Position numbers and translations under genes: made by a program
In this document: positions 11,476 to 22,579 of the stretch, one piece after another
How the letters are laid out: every line of letters starts with the position of its first letter
Position numbering within the stretch: position 1 is the first letter of the stretch
The notes under the pieces: generated by a model
The model's database searches: none
The model's input: the letters and a program-made list of their open reading frames with translations, nothing else
What the model was told of the DNA's origin: nothing
Assembly: GCA_963681505.1 (NCBI GenBank)
Contig: OY811971.1
Span: 13,305,232-13,369,231 of the forward strand
Length of the DNA stretch: 64,000 bases
DNA from: Eunapius fragilis
Lineage: Eukaryota > Porifera > Demospongiae > Spongillida > Spongillidae
Direction of reading: 5' to 3'

Positions 11476-13590
11476 TGGCGGGGGGGCGGAGCGGGGCGGG
11501 GCTATAGTTAGGCACTGTGATTTTAGACCGTAAAATCCTAGTCGTCAGAAGATAATATTTCTGTTTGCAATTTTTATTGACACCATTTGGTAAAAACAAT
11601 CTGGTAGCTTCATTATGTATCATTATGGCTTAATATGCATTCAGAACGACTGCCGAATGCGTGGGTAATAGACCTCACTAGTTTTTAAGTTTTAAAACAC
11701 GTACCGTATTTATAAAGTGTTGTTCAAATCGAATATAGTTTTCTGGCCACGATTGTCGACTCCAAAACACTGCGTCCCCTCCACACAGCGCAGGGTACCT
11801 TCTATACGATGCGCCAGTTACTGAACATCTTTGGGCCGATACATACTATACACCAGAATCTACAGAAAAATCATTTTTTATAACTTAGATCATGACTTTT
11901 GGGTTTGGATCACTAAAAACGTCGGAATTCCTATCTGACACTGAATTTTCAGGGTCAAAACATTAAGGTATCTTCAGGTTAAGGTTTTTGGCTTATAACT
12001 CAAAAATAGTTCGATTTAAGAGCTCCTTTTTGTTGCACAGATAGCTCATTATAGTAGCTTTATATATTGAATGTTGAACTGTTAACTCTAATTCGTTGTG
12101 AAGTTAGGATTGTTTTCATAAGGTTTTTGATATGAGTGCTGCTTAGTATCAGTACGGACGAATTATTTCGACTTAAGAGATGATAATCATGTCATACTAT
12201 TAAATGGTCACTAAAGTAACCATACAATTTTTAATAATTTATTGGACATTTGCTAACCATACTGAACATTGCTTTAAAGGCAGAAAAGCTTAGGACTTGT
12301 ATTAAATGTTAGGATTCTTCAGTAAATTATTTGATTACGTGACGTCACTGAGGGTGTGCGTACTACAGATAGCCATGTACGGCGGCCACGGGTTCTTTTC
12401 AGAAATCAGAACCAATGCAGCTTGGCATCCCAAATGGACCATTCTGGAACAAGAGCCACGAGCCTAATCCGAAAGTGCGTGATACGAGTCATACGACGGG
12501 TATATTAGCGGAAGATCTCAGAGAGGAGGCAAAAGCATGGTGCTAGCAGAACTCGTTAAACGAATCAGAATTTCAGCTGAATCTAATGACATAGATTGCA
12601 GCAATATAATAATATATACATGCATATATAATCAACAGTGTTGATGTCAATCGAACAGCCATAGCTGCACTGGTACTGCAACGAGTACAATAGTCAGCCA
12701 GGTATATATAATGCCACCATTAAAATACGTTCTACTATGGTTTTCAAGAGCAGCTGTGAATATTAGATCTTAGAGTTATAGTTGCATGCTTCAGCAAAGC
12801 CTCATAAGATGACTATACATCTTGCAAAAACTATGACAATTCCCCAGGAGCAGCAAACCTTCATTTCCAGAATTTAACTTCTCTGCAAGGTGCATCTAAA
12901 TTTCACCAACGTACTGTACGATGGGCAGATAACTCGGTATAAAGCATGTTACCAAAAATATTGAATGATGATGAATCTGAAGAATAACGAATTGATGGTC
13001 ATTGACATGCTCGTGGACTATTTCATTGGTGATTTAGTGTTTGTGGCCAATGAAAATAACATTCTTCAATGGTAAATTCTATTGTGCTCAAGTGTATGCA
13101 TGCTAGTCAGTTAATATACATGTGATGAATTTTAGTTAAAAACCCTCTAAAAGTCTTTAAAAAGTCAGAACCACTTATATGCAATGTTTGGAATTTATAT
13201 CTTAAGGAATGGCAAGGTTATGCTTTATTGTTCCTCAATGTTTCAATTGCGATTACGCTGTACTAAAAAAGTTGTCACTTTAGCGCTACATATCTCCGGT
13301 GCTAAAACTGATACGGTGACGCATGAAATACTGAAAAACACAGTTTTTTTTTGCTTTATCTAACGACAATAATATTATAATCTTTTGAGCATTAAAAAAA
13401 AAAATTCCGCAGTGCCAAGCTAGCATAGAGTATATGCGTATACGGATTCGGAATATTGTTATAAAATTTGTATACTTGTACCATATACAAGCAGAGATAC
13501 ATACACTACAAAGGTTTATACACAGTTTGCTAAACTACAGATGTCAGCAGTTTCCACTCCTTATTTTGTATATGTTCAGCTGCCTGAAAT
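11476..13590. other. Noncoding stretch, nothing recognised
   Basis: About 2.1 kb of AT-rich DNA without supported coding. It could contain the 3' flank of the following minus-strand gene. No repeat structure is clear. Confidence 0.35.
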
Positions 13591-14336
13591 TCAGCAGTAG
13601 TAGTAGTATGTATATCCGGGCTGATAGTAACCAGATGATGTGTATGTGCCCGCTGTGGTGCTGGAGCACACATCACTGCCGCGCAGTGTTGTAGCTGTTG
13701 ATGCCGTTGCGATGGCCACAATGGGACCTACAATTGTGATAATCATTACGACCACAAACATGATCACAGCAGCGATGTTGAGGAAAACTGAAACATTAGC
13801 CTTCCTCTTGGCAGAGACGATGTCATTTTCCTCATCATCATTCCTTGCCTAAAAGTGGACAAATTCCCTTATATTATACTGTTTTTAAACATTGTTACGT
13901 ACCAGTACTGAGACAATGATCGCGGGTATGGTGCACAACAGTGATGGCCATCCAACACCAATGCACATAATGGCCAGTACGGTCAAAATGACGGAGAGAG
14001 TCAGATAGTGATCCCTCCTGGAACGAAGAACAAGGATAGATGGTGCCACCGAAGGCTGCATGTTGACCACAGACACGTTGGTACTGGACTGGGGAACAGG
14101 GTAACGAGAAATTGTACTTCATACATGCATGGGAATGCTCTGTGCGAATACCTGCTGGTGGCCGCCTGGGATATATGACGAGGGATGTGGAGAATACATT
14201 GATGGGCCTGGGGTATACTGAGGAGGGCCTGGGGTATACTGAGACGGGACGCCAGGAGTATACTGGGAAAACCCCGGGATATTCTGAGACGATCCGCCAG
14301 AAGGCGCTGGGGTATACATTGGAGGTGATGGTACGT
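13591..14336 (-). CDS. CD225/dispanin-like two-TM protein with Y/P-rich head, gene A (partial)
   Basis: Three exons are visible on the minus strand. The first (14336-14152) follows an acceptor ending ...ttcaaag and encodes a proline/tyrosine head built from repeats such as SQYTPGPPQYTPG. The second (14088-13903) follows ttccccag and carries VSVVNMQPS and a first hydrophobic segment (HYLTLSVILTVLAIM...GWPSLLCTIPAIIVSVL). The third (13848-13591) follows cttttag and carries ARNDDEENDIVSAKRKA, a second hydrophobic segment and a polar tail ending YTYYYYC. GT donors follow both upstream exons, and both joins are in phase 0. Two membrane segments separated by an acidic/basic loop fit the CD225/dispanin fold, whose members sit in membranes and affect trafficking. 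The role here is unknown. The exon carrying the start codon was not found (the first visible exon begins in mid-codon). A near-identical paralogue lies at 24.4-25.0 kb. Confidence 0.6.
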
Positions 14337-14561
14337 CTTTGAATAATAAACAAGGACAATGAAACATGTAAATGCAACTCAATCAATCATGTATGGAACC
14401 TTGCATGCTGACGCAGCTGGTTCCGTTAATATCTCTATACTTGGTTTAATTTATCAATAATATTGTTGAAGGGTAAACCATATAGCAGGGTCACTCTCAG
14501 CAGAATGAGTATAACATGATATCTTTGTTATGAACTTAGCTGGAGATGTCTTCCAATGGCT

Positions 14562-14750
14562 CACTGCATGATAGTTTGGATTTACAATACTGATCAAATG
14601 TGGTGCCAATATGTTAGTAAATATGGCATACAACACAATAGTAAATATAAAGGATTCATTTACAATAGGGGGAATATATTTATGCATACACATTTGCGCC
14701 ACATTTGATCAGTAGTAAATGTATTGTAAATCCAAACTTTCATGCAGTGC
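14562..14750. mobile_element. Palindromic MITE-like element
   Basis: The left arm (cactgcatgatagtttgga then tttacaatactgatcaaat) pairs with the right arm (atttgatcagtagtaaatg, tattgtaaatccaaact, catgcagtg). The right arm has about nine extra bases. The inner 90 bases are unpaired. No target duplication could be confirmed. Confidence 0.6.
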
Positions 14751-14930
14751 ATGTGGCTGTGACCGTATACGAAGCATGGTAAGCTAAACAATGATACCTT
14801 TGCATGGCCATCTGGCTAATTGTGATTAATTGTATCGATTCAGTGCCAAAGTCATAAGCACTTATACAAGGATGATACATTACTTTCTGGTCAGATCAAA
14901 TGTATGCAGTGGTCCTGTTAAGCAAGAAGG

Positions 14931-15013
14931 GGTGGTGGTGGTGGTGGTGGTGCTGGTGGTGGTGGTGGTGGTGGTGGTGGTGGTGGTGGGGGTGGTGGTG
15001 GTGGTGGTGGTGG
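14931..15013. repeat. GGT trinucleotide microsatellite
   Basis: About 27 units of GGT/GTG with two interruptions (one ctggtg, one ggggtg). It lies upstream of the hAT element. Open frames across it are artefacts of the repeat. Confidence 0.95.
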
Positions 15014-15204
15014 ATGTAGTCATAACAATTTTAAAAAATAATCTATGTGTGTGGCACGCATGCCAAACAAACAATTGCCATTATTGCCACAGTGAAGCCT
15101 TGCATGAAATCATTATTGCTGGAAGCATTTCAATGAAGTGGGGGTGTTTGAGTGCAAACAAAACCAATCCTGTCAAGCAAAGCCATATGATTGGCCACAT
15201 GCTG

Positions 15205-15255
15205 GAGTTACCTCTTGTACCATATGATGACAAGTTGATGTGGAAAAAGGATGTC
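15205..15255. repeat. Dispersed repeat flanking the hAT insertion
   Basis: Second copy of the 10.15-kb block (ttgtaccatatgatgacaa then ttgatgtggaaaaagg). It lies just left of the target duplication of the hAT element, so the transposon landed in or beside an older repeat. Confidence 0.6.
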
Positions 15256-17557
15256 AGCATAGGCAGTGTTGCCGCGATCCGGAAACGATCTCGTGATCGT
15301 CGATGCATATCCTGTATCGCATCCGGTATCGATAATCGGCGATGTTTAATAAGTAGGTATCGGCGAGGCTCGACGATACCGCCTTTTATTCATAGCGACA
15401 CTCACTAATTTTGCTTAAAATGACAATGTCTGAAGGGAGTGTGCAGTGGATCGTGAGTGTTGTACATGTAGCAGTACGACCACAAGGAATGCGCAAAGCT
15501 GTGAGTGGAAGCACTTCACAATAGAACGGCAGCCTGCTGCGAGATTCCCCTCCCGCCAAGTAAGCTGTGTCATAACGTTGTGTCACGTGCGCGCGGAACA
15601 ACACATCCAAAAGAAACTGTGCTTGCTATGTCATCAAATTTGTTTGCTGTTATTCCTTCTTGGTGATGTGTGGTGCACGATTTTTCAGGCCAGAACTTTC
15701 AAAGCCTCTCATTGGCAGCTCCGAGATATGTTTTGGCTTGCCACCTAACTTTAGCGAGGAAAGCGTGAAGGAAGCAAATGACCTATTAGTGGATGCCATT
15801 GTGTGGGGTCTTTTCGACAGTTTATTCAGAAATTTCACGCACGAGGTTCTTGTACTGCCACAGAGTTGAAACTAAATATGAGGAGGTGAAAGACCTGGTA
15901 GATTCACAGCTAAAGAAAAGTCTTGCACAGGCATCTTCAGTAACCATCACAACAGATGGAGCCACAATGAAGAACACAGGTGATTCCTACATATAATGTA
16001 TAGCTATCACTGGCCATTGGTAGTGTGTGTGTATGGGGGGGGGGGGGGGGAAACAAAATAGAAGCTTGTCCAGGGGGCAGGCATTTACAAGTCTGTCATG
16101 GGGTGCATGGGGGAGAGACATAGTGGTGCTTAACCTGGGGGGGGGGGGGGGGGGGGGGGGGTTATTTGCAATTATTGTCATCCATAGAGATGATGGAATA
16201 GCACAACAGCGTTTACCTGCTCTGGTTATTTATGTTAACAGCCTGCAACTACAATTTTTATAGTCACTTTGTACTGTTCTTCAATTCAGTCTAGCCATGG
16301 TTCACGCATGTGCAGGGCGCTGATTGTCTTAACCGGTCACATCTAAGTGTGGACAAAATGCAACTACACCTGAGCTACGGAAACAATTTGAAAATGCAGC
16401 AGGTACATGTATGTACCCCCCAACAAGTCACCCACTACCGTGTCCATCCAGGAATCATCAGGCTAATCCACAGGACTACAATCAAATCTTAAGAAGAATT
16501 CATTTCATTCGTATCTTTATTGCAATACAAGTTTGTTGCAGAGTCGAATCATAACATCTATCAATGACAAGCAACACAGCAATATCAGTGGTCCCTTTGT
16601 GTGCCGTTTGTGTTCTTTATATGTTTTTCAAATCTTTTTTACCCAGTTTTGTGGTGTACTGCATGCATGCAAGCTAGGTGCATGCATATTAATTAACATC
16701 TTCACCACAAGGTTTATATGGCTGACTTCAACCTCCTGAAAGGTTGTAACAAGCTGGCAAAACATGACAGTGACAATCTTTTACCATGGCTGTCACCAGC
16801 TTGCCATTTTTACTTGCATGGGTGTGTATATGTGCGTATGTGTGTATGTGTGTACATGTGCACATAGTACATTCTTATAGATACCTCAATGAACCTGAAA
16901 CTGATAGACCATTTTAAAAAAAAAAAAAACCTCTGATGTGGTGGACAACACATCCGGCTGCATACACACGTTGCTGCTCTGGCTCGCAAGTACCTTGCTA
17001 TTATTTCAGCCTCATCGGCACCATCCGAGCGTGTTTTCTCAACCAGAAAGAGCATACAGCAGAGAAAAAGATGGTGGATTTTGCCCTGCCATCTTCACCA
17101 AGTCTTATTTTTACGACACAATCGTACAATTTTAGCAGACTTATGAGAGTCCTTTTGTAAGTCACAAATTTCCCGTAATTGTATTACAACTTCATCATAA
17201 GAGATCAATATGAACAAAACTCGTTTATTTCTTATATGCGTGGTTTGTGCGCGCGTGCACTTCGTATGGTTCAAAGAAGCCATTTTTACAGCATCAAACA
17301 TCTGTTTACAACAAATACAGTGGCAGTACAATCATTATACGCTTACTGCTTAGTCTTTACTAGGCAAATTCCCTACACTGCTATAGCCACTGCCCTATGA
17401 AGCCATTTTTGATTAGATCGTCGATTAGGCTCGTGTATCGACGATTTAATGAGCTATGAATATTCGTCGATATAGTGACTCGACGATGCATACTAATTGC
17501 GATCCATTAATTCGTAATCGACGATATAATTAGAATCGCGGCAACACTGAGCATAGG
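15256..17557. mobile_element. hAT transposon with TIRs and 8-bp target duplication
   Basis: The element occupies 15264-17549. Its ends are CAGTGTTGCCGCGAT at 15264-15278 and the exact reverse complement at 17535-17549. It is flanked by a perfect 8-base duplication, agcatagg (15256-15263 and 17550-17557). TIRs starting CAG with 8-base duplications are the hallmark of hAT elements. Sub-terminal regions at both ends are rich in short cgatcg/tcgtcga motifs, as expected for transposase-binding sites. The element is about 2.3 kb, shorter than a typical autonomous hAT, and carries a broken transposase and two G runs (16035-16050, 16137-16161). Confidence 0.93.
15446..17135 (+). pseudogene. hAT transposase, broken
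   Basis: Three pieces of a hAT (ZBED-like) transposase can be read. Near 15505 CEWKHFTIE resembles the start of a BED zinc finger, which binds the element ends. Between about 15870 and 16015, VETKYEEVKDLVDSQLKKSL leads to SSVTITTDGATMKNTGDSYI, the conserved TDG...N..SY block around the first catalytic Asp of the RNase-H-like core; a stop then precedes ITGHW. At 16936-17060, WWTTHPAAY, a frameshift, then ALARKYLAIISASSAPSERV and FST give the C-terminal dimerisation motif. Stops, a frameshift and a large missing middle (which should hold the later catalytic residues) make it non-functional. Confidence 0.85.
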
Positions 17558-18065
17558 TGGCTTGCGTGACGTCATTAGCAAGGTCTAACTGTGGAATCGT
17601 CACAAAAACCCTATACAACGTCCTTATTCTAACCACACCACATCTAAGGAAGGCCATACCTCATCTATACCCCACCCAACGAAGGCAGTTTCTAAACTTG
17701 CTGATGCGGCGGCAAAACAATTAACCGCATGCATGCGCGCGGATGTGCGTGCATGCATGCACGATGGTTTGGAACACAAACATTCACAGCACTGAAAAAT
17801 TCCTCCCTCCGCTGGCCGGGAAAATTTGCAATGTTGTTACTGACTACTGACAGCATGGATTACAATACCCCTGTAATCAAATTGCTTCTAATTCGGTTTG
17901 TTCATGGTCGGCAGAGCCCACCAGGCATTGCTTATGTTTATTTTTAATGAACTCGTTATATAGCGGTAATAAATTGTTTCGTGATAATATTGTGTGCAGC
18001 TATTGGCCTGTGTTACAAACAACGCGCATGCTTCATAAACAACTACTACCGGCCTGCTGCCCCCC

Positions 18066-18066
<1 letters not shown>
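17558..18066. other. Right flank of the hAT element
   Basis: No supported gene. The sequence includes a GC-rich cgcatgcatgcgcgc patch near 17730. Confidence 0.3.

Positions 18067-18101
<35 letters not shown>
18067..18101. repeat. 35-base C homopolymer
   Basis: An uninterrupted C run, the longest homopolymer I counted in the window. Open frames encoding polyglycine or polyproline here are artefacts. Confidence 0.95.
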
Positions 18102-18342
18102 AGATTAACTGTTAGACGCCTCAAGTTCTGTAAAACGCCTCCTTTTGCCTGGGTTGATGTTCTGATTTTCCGCCTGTAACGGTTTCCTGCCCGATTCGCG
18201 CTAATGATTTAATGTAGGAAGTGCGTGCATGTGGTGCCTAAATAATTGGCGCAAATAGAGCAGCAAACCATCCACGCACTTCGAACACGTACAGCTATAT
18301 CTCAGTAAAGGATGATGTAAAAATTAACGAACAGAACAAATT

Positions 18343-18635
18343 AAACAAGTAATAAAAACATTCTCTACACGAGAAGGTTGGTGGTATATAGGAATCAAAG
18401 GTGAGATGGTGGTGTAAAAAGCAAGGGAACAAGGCTTTTGATTGAAAAGGAAAAATGAAATAGACCTATATTAGCCGCATGTTGTCATATTTTAATGTGC
18501 GTGCTAATATAGGTCTATTTCATTTTTCCTTTTCAATCAAAAGCCTTGTTCCCTTGCTTTTTACACCACCATCTCACCTTTGATTCCTATATACCACCAA
18601 CCTTCTCGTGTAGAGAATGTTTTTATTACTTGTTT
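18343..18635. mobile_element. Fold-back element, copy 2 (intact palindrome)
   Basis: Left arm 18343-18475 and right arm 18503-18635 are each 133 bases and appear perfectly complementary. A 27-base loop separates them. Landmarks in the right arm are aaaagccttgttccc, acaccaccatctcacc, attcctatataccac, cttctcgtgtagagaatg and acttgttt. This is the best-preserved member of a three-copy family. Without any coding capacity it must be moved by another element's enzyme or be a structural fold-back repeat. Confidence 0.9.
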
Positions 18636-18639
18636 CCTA

Positions 18640-19459
18640 AATTTTTCTGGTGCATTTGGTATTGTACTTAGTTCTTGAAACGCATAGAATAAGGTAGCAT
18701 AAACGTCAACTTGCGCGATCATGACAGGTTTATATTAGAATATGCAATTCTGTTGAGGTGTGTACCAAATATTACACTAGTCCCCAGACTATCTCCATTG
18801 AGGAGCAAAGGATTGATAAAGGTTAAAAACGAAGCCATATAATACAAAGAATAAATGCACTCTAAGTAAACTGATCTCACGCTCTAATCAGATAAACCAT
18901 GCACCACAATACATGACCAAATTGACGTAAGCAACTTTGGCGTTATACACACATTTCAAACAGCGCATATTACTGTAAAACGGAGAGACGCAGTATCTCT
19001 ACCGCTGTAACTGAACTATTCCTTCCATTTTAGCGATATACCATATGCATGCTTATAATTTATCGATCCAACATTTATCGATGCCGTATAAACGTACTAG
19101 ACGTAGCGTTATACATTATGCGATAATGCTTACGTCAGGGGTCTGGGTACGAGACTACCTTTGGGTGGTCGTTTTGTTGTTCCTTTCGGTACCGCGCTTG
19201 ACATACGCACGTTTGACAGATCTGGCAGCATCTGGATCTTTTCACTTTTATATGCTCGAGTGGAATCAGAATTGTCCTCATGAGATTATATGGTAAAACC
19301 ATCGAATTTGATAACGCTGGTTATATTATACTGGTGCGTCATGAACATTGTGATAGCTGATGTAATGTGCTATTTGTAGATCAACACCAAATAAGGTACT
19401 ACTCGCTTCAGCCAATTGCCTGATCGGTTAGGCGTCTAACAGATACCTGAAGATAACAT
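18640..19459. other. Noncoding stretch, nothing recognised
   Basis: AT-rich DNA without supported coding. No repeat boundary is clear. Confidence 0.3.
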
Positions 19460-19803
19460 GCGGACACATCCTGAAGCGATTGGTACACATGGCGTGCTTT
19501 ACAAACGTTCCTGTCGTGAGTTATACTCTCCGGAAGGAAGAAGAAGAAGAAGACGACGACGAAGGAGAAATTTTAGGAGGGACTGGGTACGGACGATGGG
19601 GACGAGTATTTTTGTTCTCTAAAAGTACACCGTCTTATGACATATGTATAACGCAGAACTGTTCTCCTTTTTGACATTGCTCGATTGCCACTAAAAGCGA
19701 AGTGACCCGACTCTTGGCTGTCCCGCTAGACGCGAGTGACGTTTTTTTAATGACATTCATGATACTGCAGGATTCCTATATGGAACCTACTCGCGTAGGT
19801 TCC
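19460..19803 (+). repeat. Dispersed repeat with acidic coding-like block, copy A
   Basis: This block matches 44280-44618. Shared parts, in order, are: aagcgattggta, a gaagaagaagaagacgacg run encoding EEEEDDDEGE, tggggacgag...tttttgttctct, a ttttttaatga block, and attcctatat followed by a hairpin (ggaacctactcgcgtaggtt with final cc, 19782-19803). In one frame both copies read ILKRLV near their start, so the repeat may derive from an exon. The family is unknown to me. Confidence 0.6.
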
Positions 19804-19904
19804 GATACGACCTCTACACCTACAAACCGAATATGAAGCGATTGATTATTCCTAAGCAGTGAGTTATCGGACGTTGTAATACTGGTACGATGCGCCAAAA
19901 TGGG

Positions 19905-20220
19905 CTATTCCCTTATTTAAACATACATCCCTACAGATGACAATAATTGGAAACGTAACTCCCGGACAGACGTCCGTTTTGTCTACCCCCCCCCCCCCCG
20001 GACGGGCTTTAAAGTACACCCTAGACAAGCATCCATTTGATTACACCTACCCTGGACAAGTGTATGTTGTACCTGCAAGCTCCCCGGACAGGCATTTATA
20101 CCATCCGGGACATATTTCCAAAACTCCCTGGACAATGTGAACTTCAAGTTTACGAACACCCCCGTGGACACCATTCATTGGCATGCATCTGTAGGGGTGT
20201 ACGGCTAAATAATGGAATAG
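19905..20220. mobile_element. CTGGACA-type MITE, copy 1
   Basis: Inverted ends of about 36 bases (ctattcccttatttaa then tacatccctacagatg at the left; catctgtaggggtgta then ctaaataatggaatag at the right) enclose a set of irregular 20-25-base repeats containing ccggacag, ctagacaagc, ctggacaag and similar. A 14-base C run lies at 19987-20000. It is related to the copies at 23.05-23.5 kb and 25.6 kb. Confidence 0.8.
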
Positions 20221-20351
20221 GCTAAGCCCAATTTTGTCTCCATTTAGGTCCAAAATTCATCGTTATGTTCAGGCATCAGTCAAACATGAACATTTTTTGC
20301 AATGATTCGCATATAGTTTATTGCTCCATGTAAAAAAATAGCGGAGGAGGA

Positions 20352-20375
20352 GGGGGGGGGGGGGGGGGGGGGGGG
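20352..20375. repeat. 24-base G homopolymer
   Basis: Uninterrupted G run after gcggaggagga. Confidence 0.95.
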
Positions 20376-21439
20376 CGGAGGCGCGTTCGTCGCAAACCAG
20401 CGTATTAACGTACAATTATTCAATCCGGCTCAGAATATATAGCTCTCACGTCAGATAAGCCCATGCAAACACGCGTACATTATTCTTCATACTTTACAGA
20501 TACGTGAAGTTATATGTAACCACATACACAATGTAATAGATACCTCTCCATGCCAGGTAGCAAGAAAGATCAAATCATATAGTAGTAGCAATTTACCTGC
20601 AGGGGATTTGTTGGCCATTACTCGCAACCTTTAGTTGACAGATAAAGTCACTTGGAACTGGAGATGCCTGCCGCACCCAATGTTGTTATGCATGCACTTC
20701 TATACCGCTACATCCGGCATCTGATGATGATTACGGGAATTTCAACACATAACTCTGCTTGTTCGTAAACAGGGGGGTCAATCCCCTGCCCACGGAGCAG
20801 TGGGTGGATTACGTCAGAGACGACAAGTGGGGGAGTTGGAATGTATAGTCGTCGGATGCTGAATACCAATTACTCATAAGCATTGTACTCCTCCATAGAG
20901 ATGCAACAGTATGGAAAATTGCTTTTTAATAATGAATTTACATCACTTTATTCATCATGTTGCTCTGAATTGACGATAGGAATTTCAGATGATACTAACA
21001 TGATTCAAGGCAATTTACTATATCACTTCGACGAGCTCTAGGGACAACGTATGGACTAGCAGTAGGGTCCTTGCCCATAGGAATTTCTGGGACACTTTTG
21101 GTCATTAGGATAGTTGAAATTAACAAAACTCACCCGGGTGACAATAGAGGCGTTCAGTTCTGGCCACGCTGAAAGTAATGAACTCGACTGTGCGCAAGTT
21201 TGGTATGTGCTTTGTACAATTCAGGATGTGCCAATGGCGGATGTACGTAGCGAGCGATCTCCTCGTCAGTATCATCTAGGAGTAGAAAAGAACTCCGGGC
21301 CCGTGATATTCCACTTCACTCTGCTAAATGCCCTCATCTAAATGCCCTCATCTGAGGCTAGGTATGTGTGTGCACTTCCCGTTTGTACCTCATCTCAGGT
21401 ATGTGTGCGTACTTCCCTTTAGTACTATATCAATATCGC

Positions 21440-21440
<1 letters not shown>
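20376..21440. other. Noncoding stretch, nothing recognised
   Basis: No supported gene or repeat. Short open frames lack motifs. Confidence 0.3.

Positions 21441-21442
<2 letters not shown>

Positions 21443-21482
<40 letters not shown>
21443..21482. repeat. GT dinucleotide microsatellite
   Basis: About 20 GT units without interruption. Confidence 0.95.
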
Positions 21483-21487
<5 letters not shown>

Positions 21488-21619
21488 CACACTTTCCCTT
21501 AATACCTACTTTGCAAGCCTGAACTTGTACTGTACTGTAGTATGCCATATTATAGTACATTAAATATGATTTTAATTATTACATATCTTGTGCAACCACA
21601 GGGTCATTAATCATACTGC

Positions 21620-21700
21620 TGTTTTTCCTTCTCCTCCTCCACCTCTCTCTCCTCCCTTTCCTTTGTCTCCTCCCTTTCTGCTCCTCCTCCTCTCCTGTCC
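21620..21700. repeat. Pyrimidine-rich (CTCCTCC) tract
   Basis: A strand-asymmetric C/T tract of irregular ctcctcc and cctttc units, possibly H-DNA prone. No gene is supported here. Confidence 0.6.
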
Positions 21701-21874
21701 CGAAGATGTGTCGTCTGTGAGCCCATCACTGTTGCCATGGCAGCTTCACGGGATGGAGGCACAGCACCTCTCCTCTGCAGTACGAAGTTATTAATTACCA
21801 TCATCGCAGGAATGCCTTCATATATGTATCCAGTGGTCCTACACATATGTGTACATTGGCCCTACATGTGTCGG

Positions 21875-22579
21875 GTTCCAGCAATGCATGGCTTAAAGTG
21901 CAGCCTTCACCAAAGTTAGGTCTTGCGTTGATGCCTGATAAAGCACAGGTCATTTTAAATGGTGGCTTGGCCTTACTTTGACACCTGAGGGCACACCATA
22001 CCCACTTTGTCATCACAACATGGATGCTTGGGGACATCACATGCTCACTTGTCGCTCTGGGGGAGATGTAATAACCAGACACAACCAACTCAGGGACTGC
22101 ATTGCTGACTTCTGCCACAAGGCATGCCTTTCCCCACAAATTGAGAAAGGAAGTGGTATTCTTCCCAAAGACCAATCAAGACCAGCAGACATCCTAGTGC
22201 CAAACTGGTCCCTTTCACGCCCAGCTGCATTTGAAATTAAGGTCATCAATCCACTTAATTTGCATATACAAGAAGCGGGTCAAACCTGTGGTCATGCAGC
22301 TGAGGTGGGAGAAGAGGCCAAGCACTCAAAAAATGATGAGGCATGTGCCCTTAGAGGATGTCATGCATCCCTTTGGTTGTGGAGGTGTTTGGGGGATGGG
22401 GCAATGAAGCCATCAATGTACGTTTGGCCATATCCAAAAAGGTAGCCACTCAACTCTGTCGACCTCTAAATGAGGTTATGTCGGGCATCTACAGTCGCCT
22501 CAGCCTCACCCTCATGAGGCAGAATGCCAGGGCAATTTTGGCCAGATGTGTCTCACCAAACACTTGCTTTGACTTTTAG
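21875..22579 (+). pseudogene. RT-family retroelement, 3' part with restriction-like endonuclease
   Basis: This is a 5'-truncated copy of the family at 58.9-61.0 kb. It starts within NAWLKVQPSPKLGL, shifts frame near 21957, and continues KWWLGL and GHHMLTC (a zinc-knuckle remnant; the first Cys pair is degraded). Then follow TRHNQLRD, RPADILVPNWSLSRPAAFEI with Lys next, and after another frame change CIPLVVEVFGGWGNEA and SLTLMRQNARAIL. C..H..C, RHN, RPAD and E-x-K in this order match the CCHC plus PD-(D/E)xK endonuclease of R2-like non-LTR elements, which nicks target DNA. The E-I-K is better preserved here than in the 60.6-kb copy (D-I-T). Two frameshifts make it dead. Confidence 0.8.

Noticed and set aside
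14830-15408. 192-codon frame with polyvaline
   Set aside because: Its centre is the GGT microsatellite and its end runs into the hAT terminus. The middle part may be an old coding remnant, but not this ORF.
19420-19460. tRNA-like sequence (gatcggttaggcgtctaac)
   Set aside because: It cannot be folded into a cloverleaf with a proper T-loop and acceptor stem by eye.
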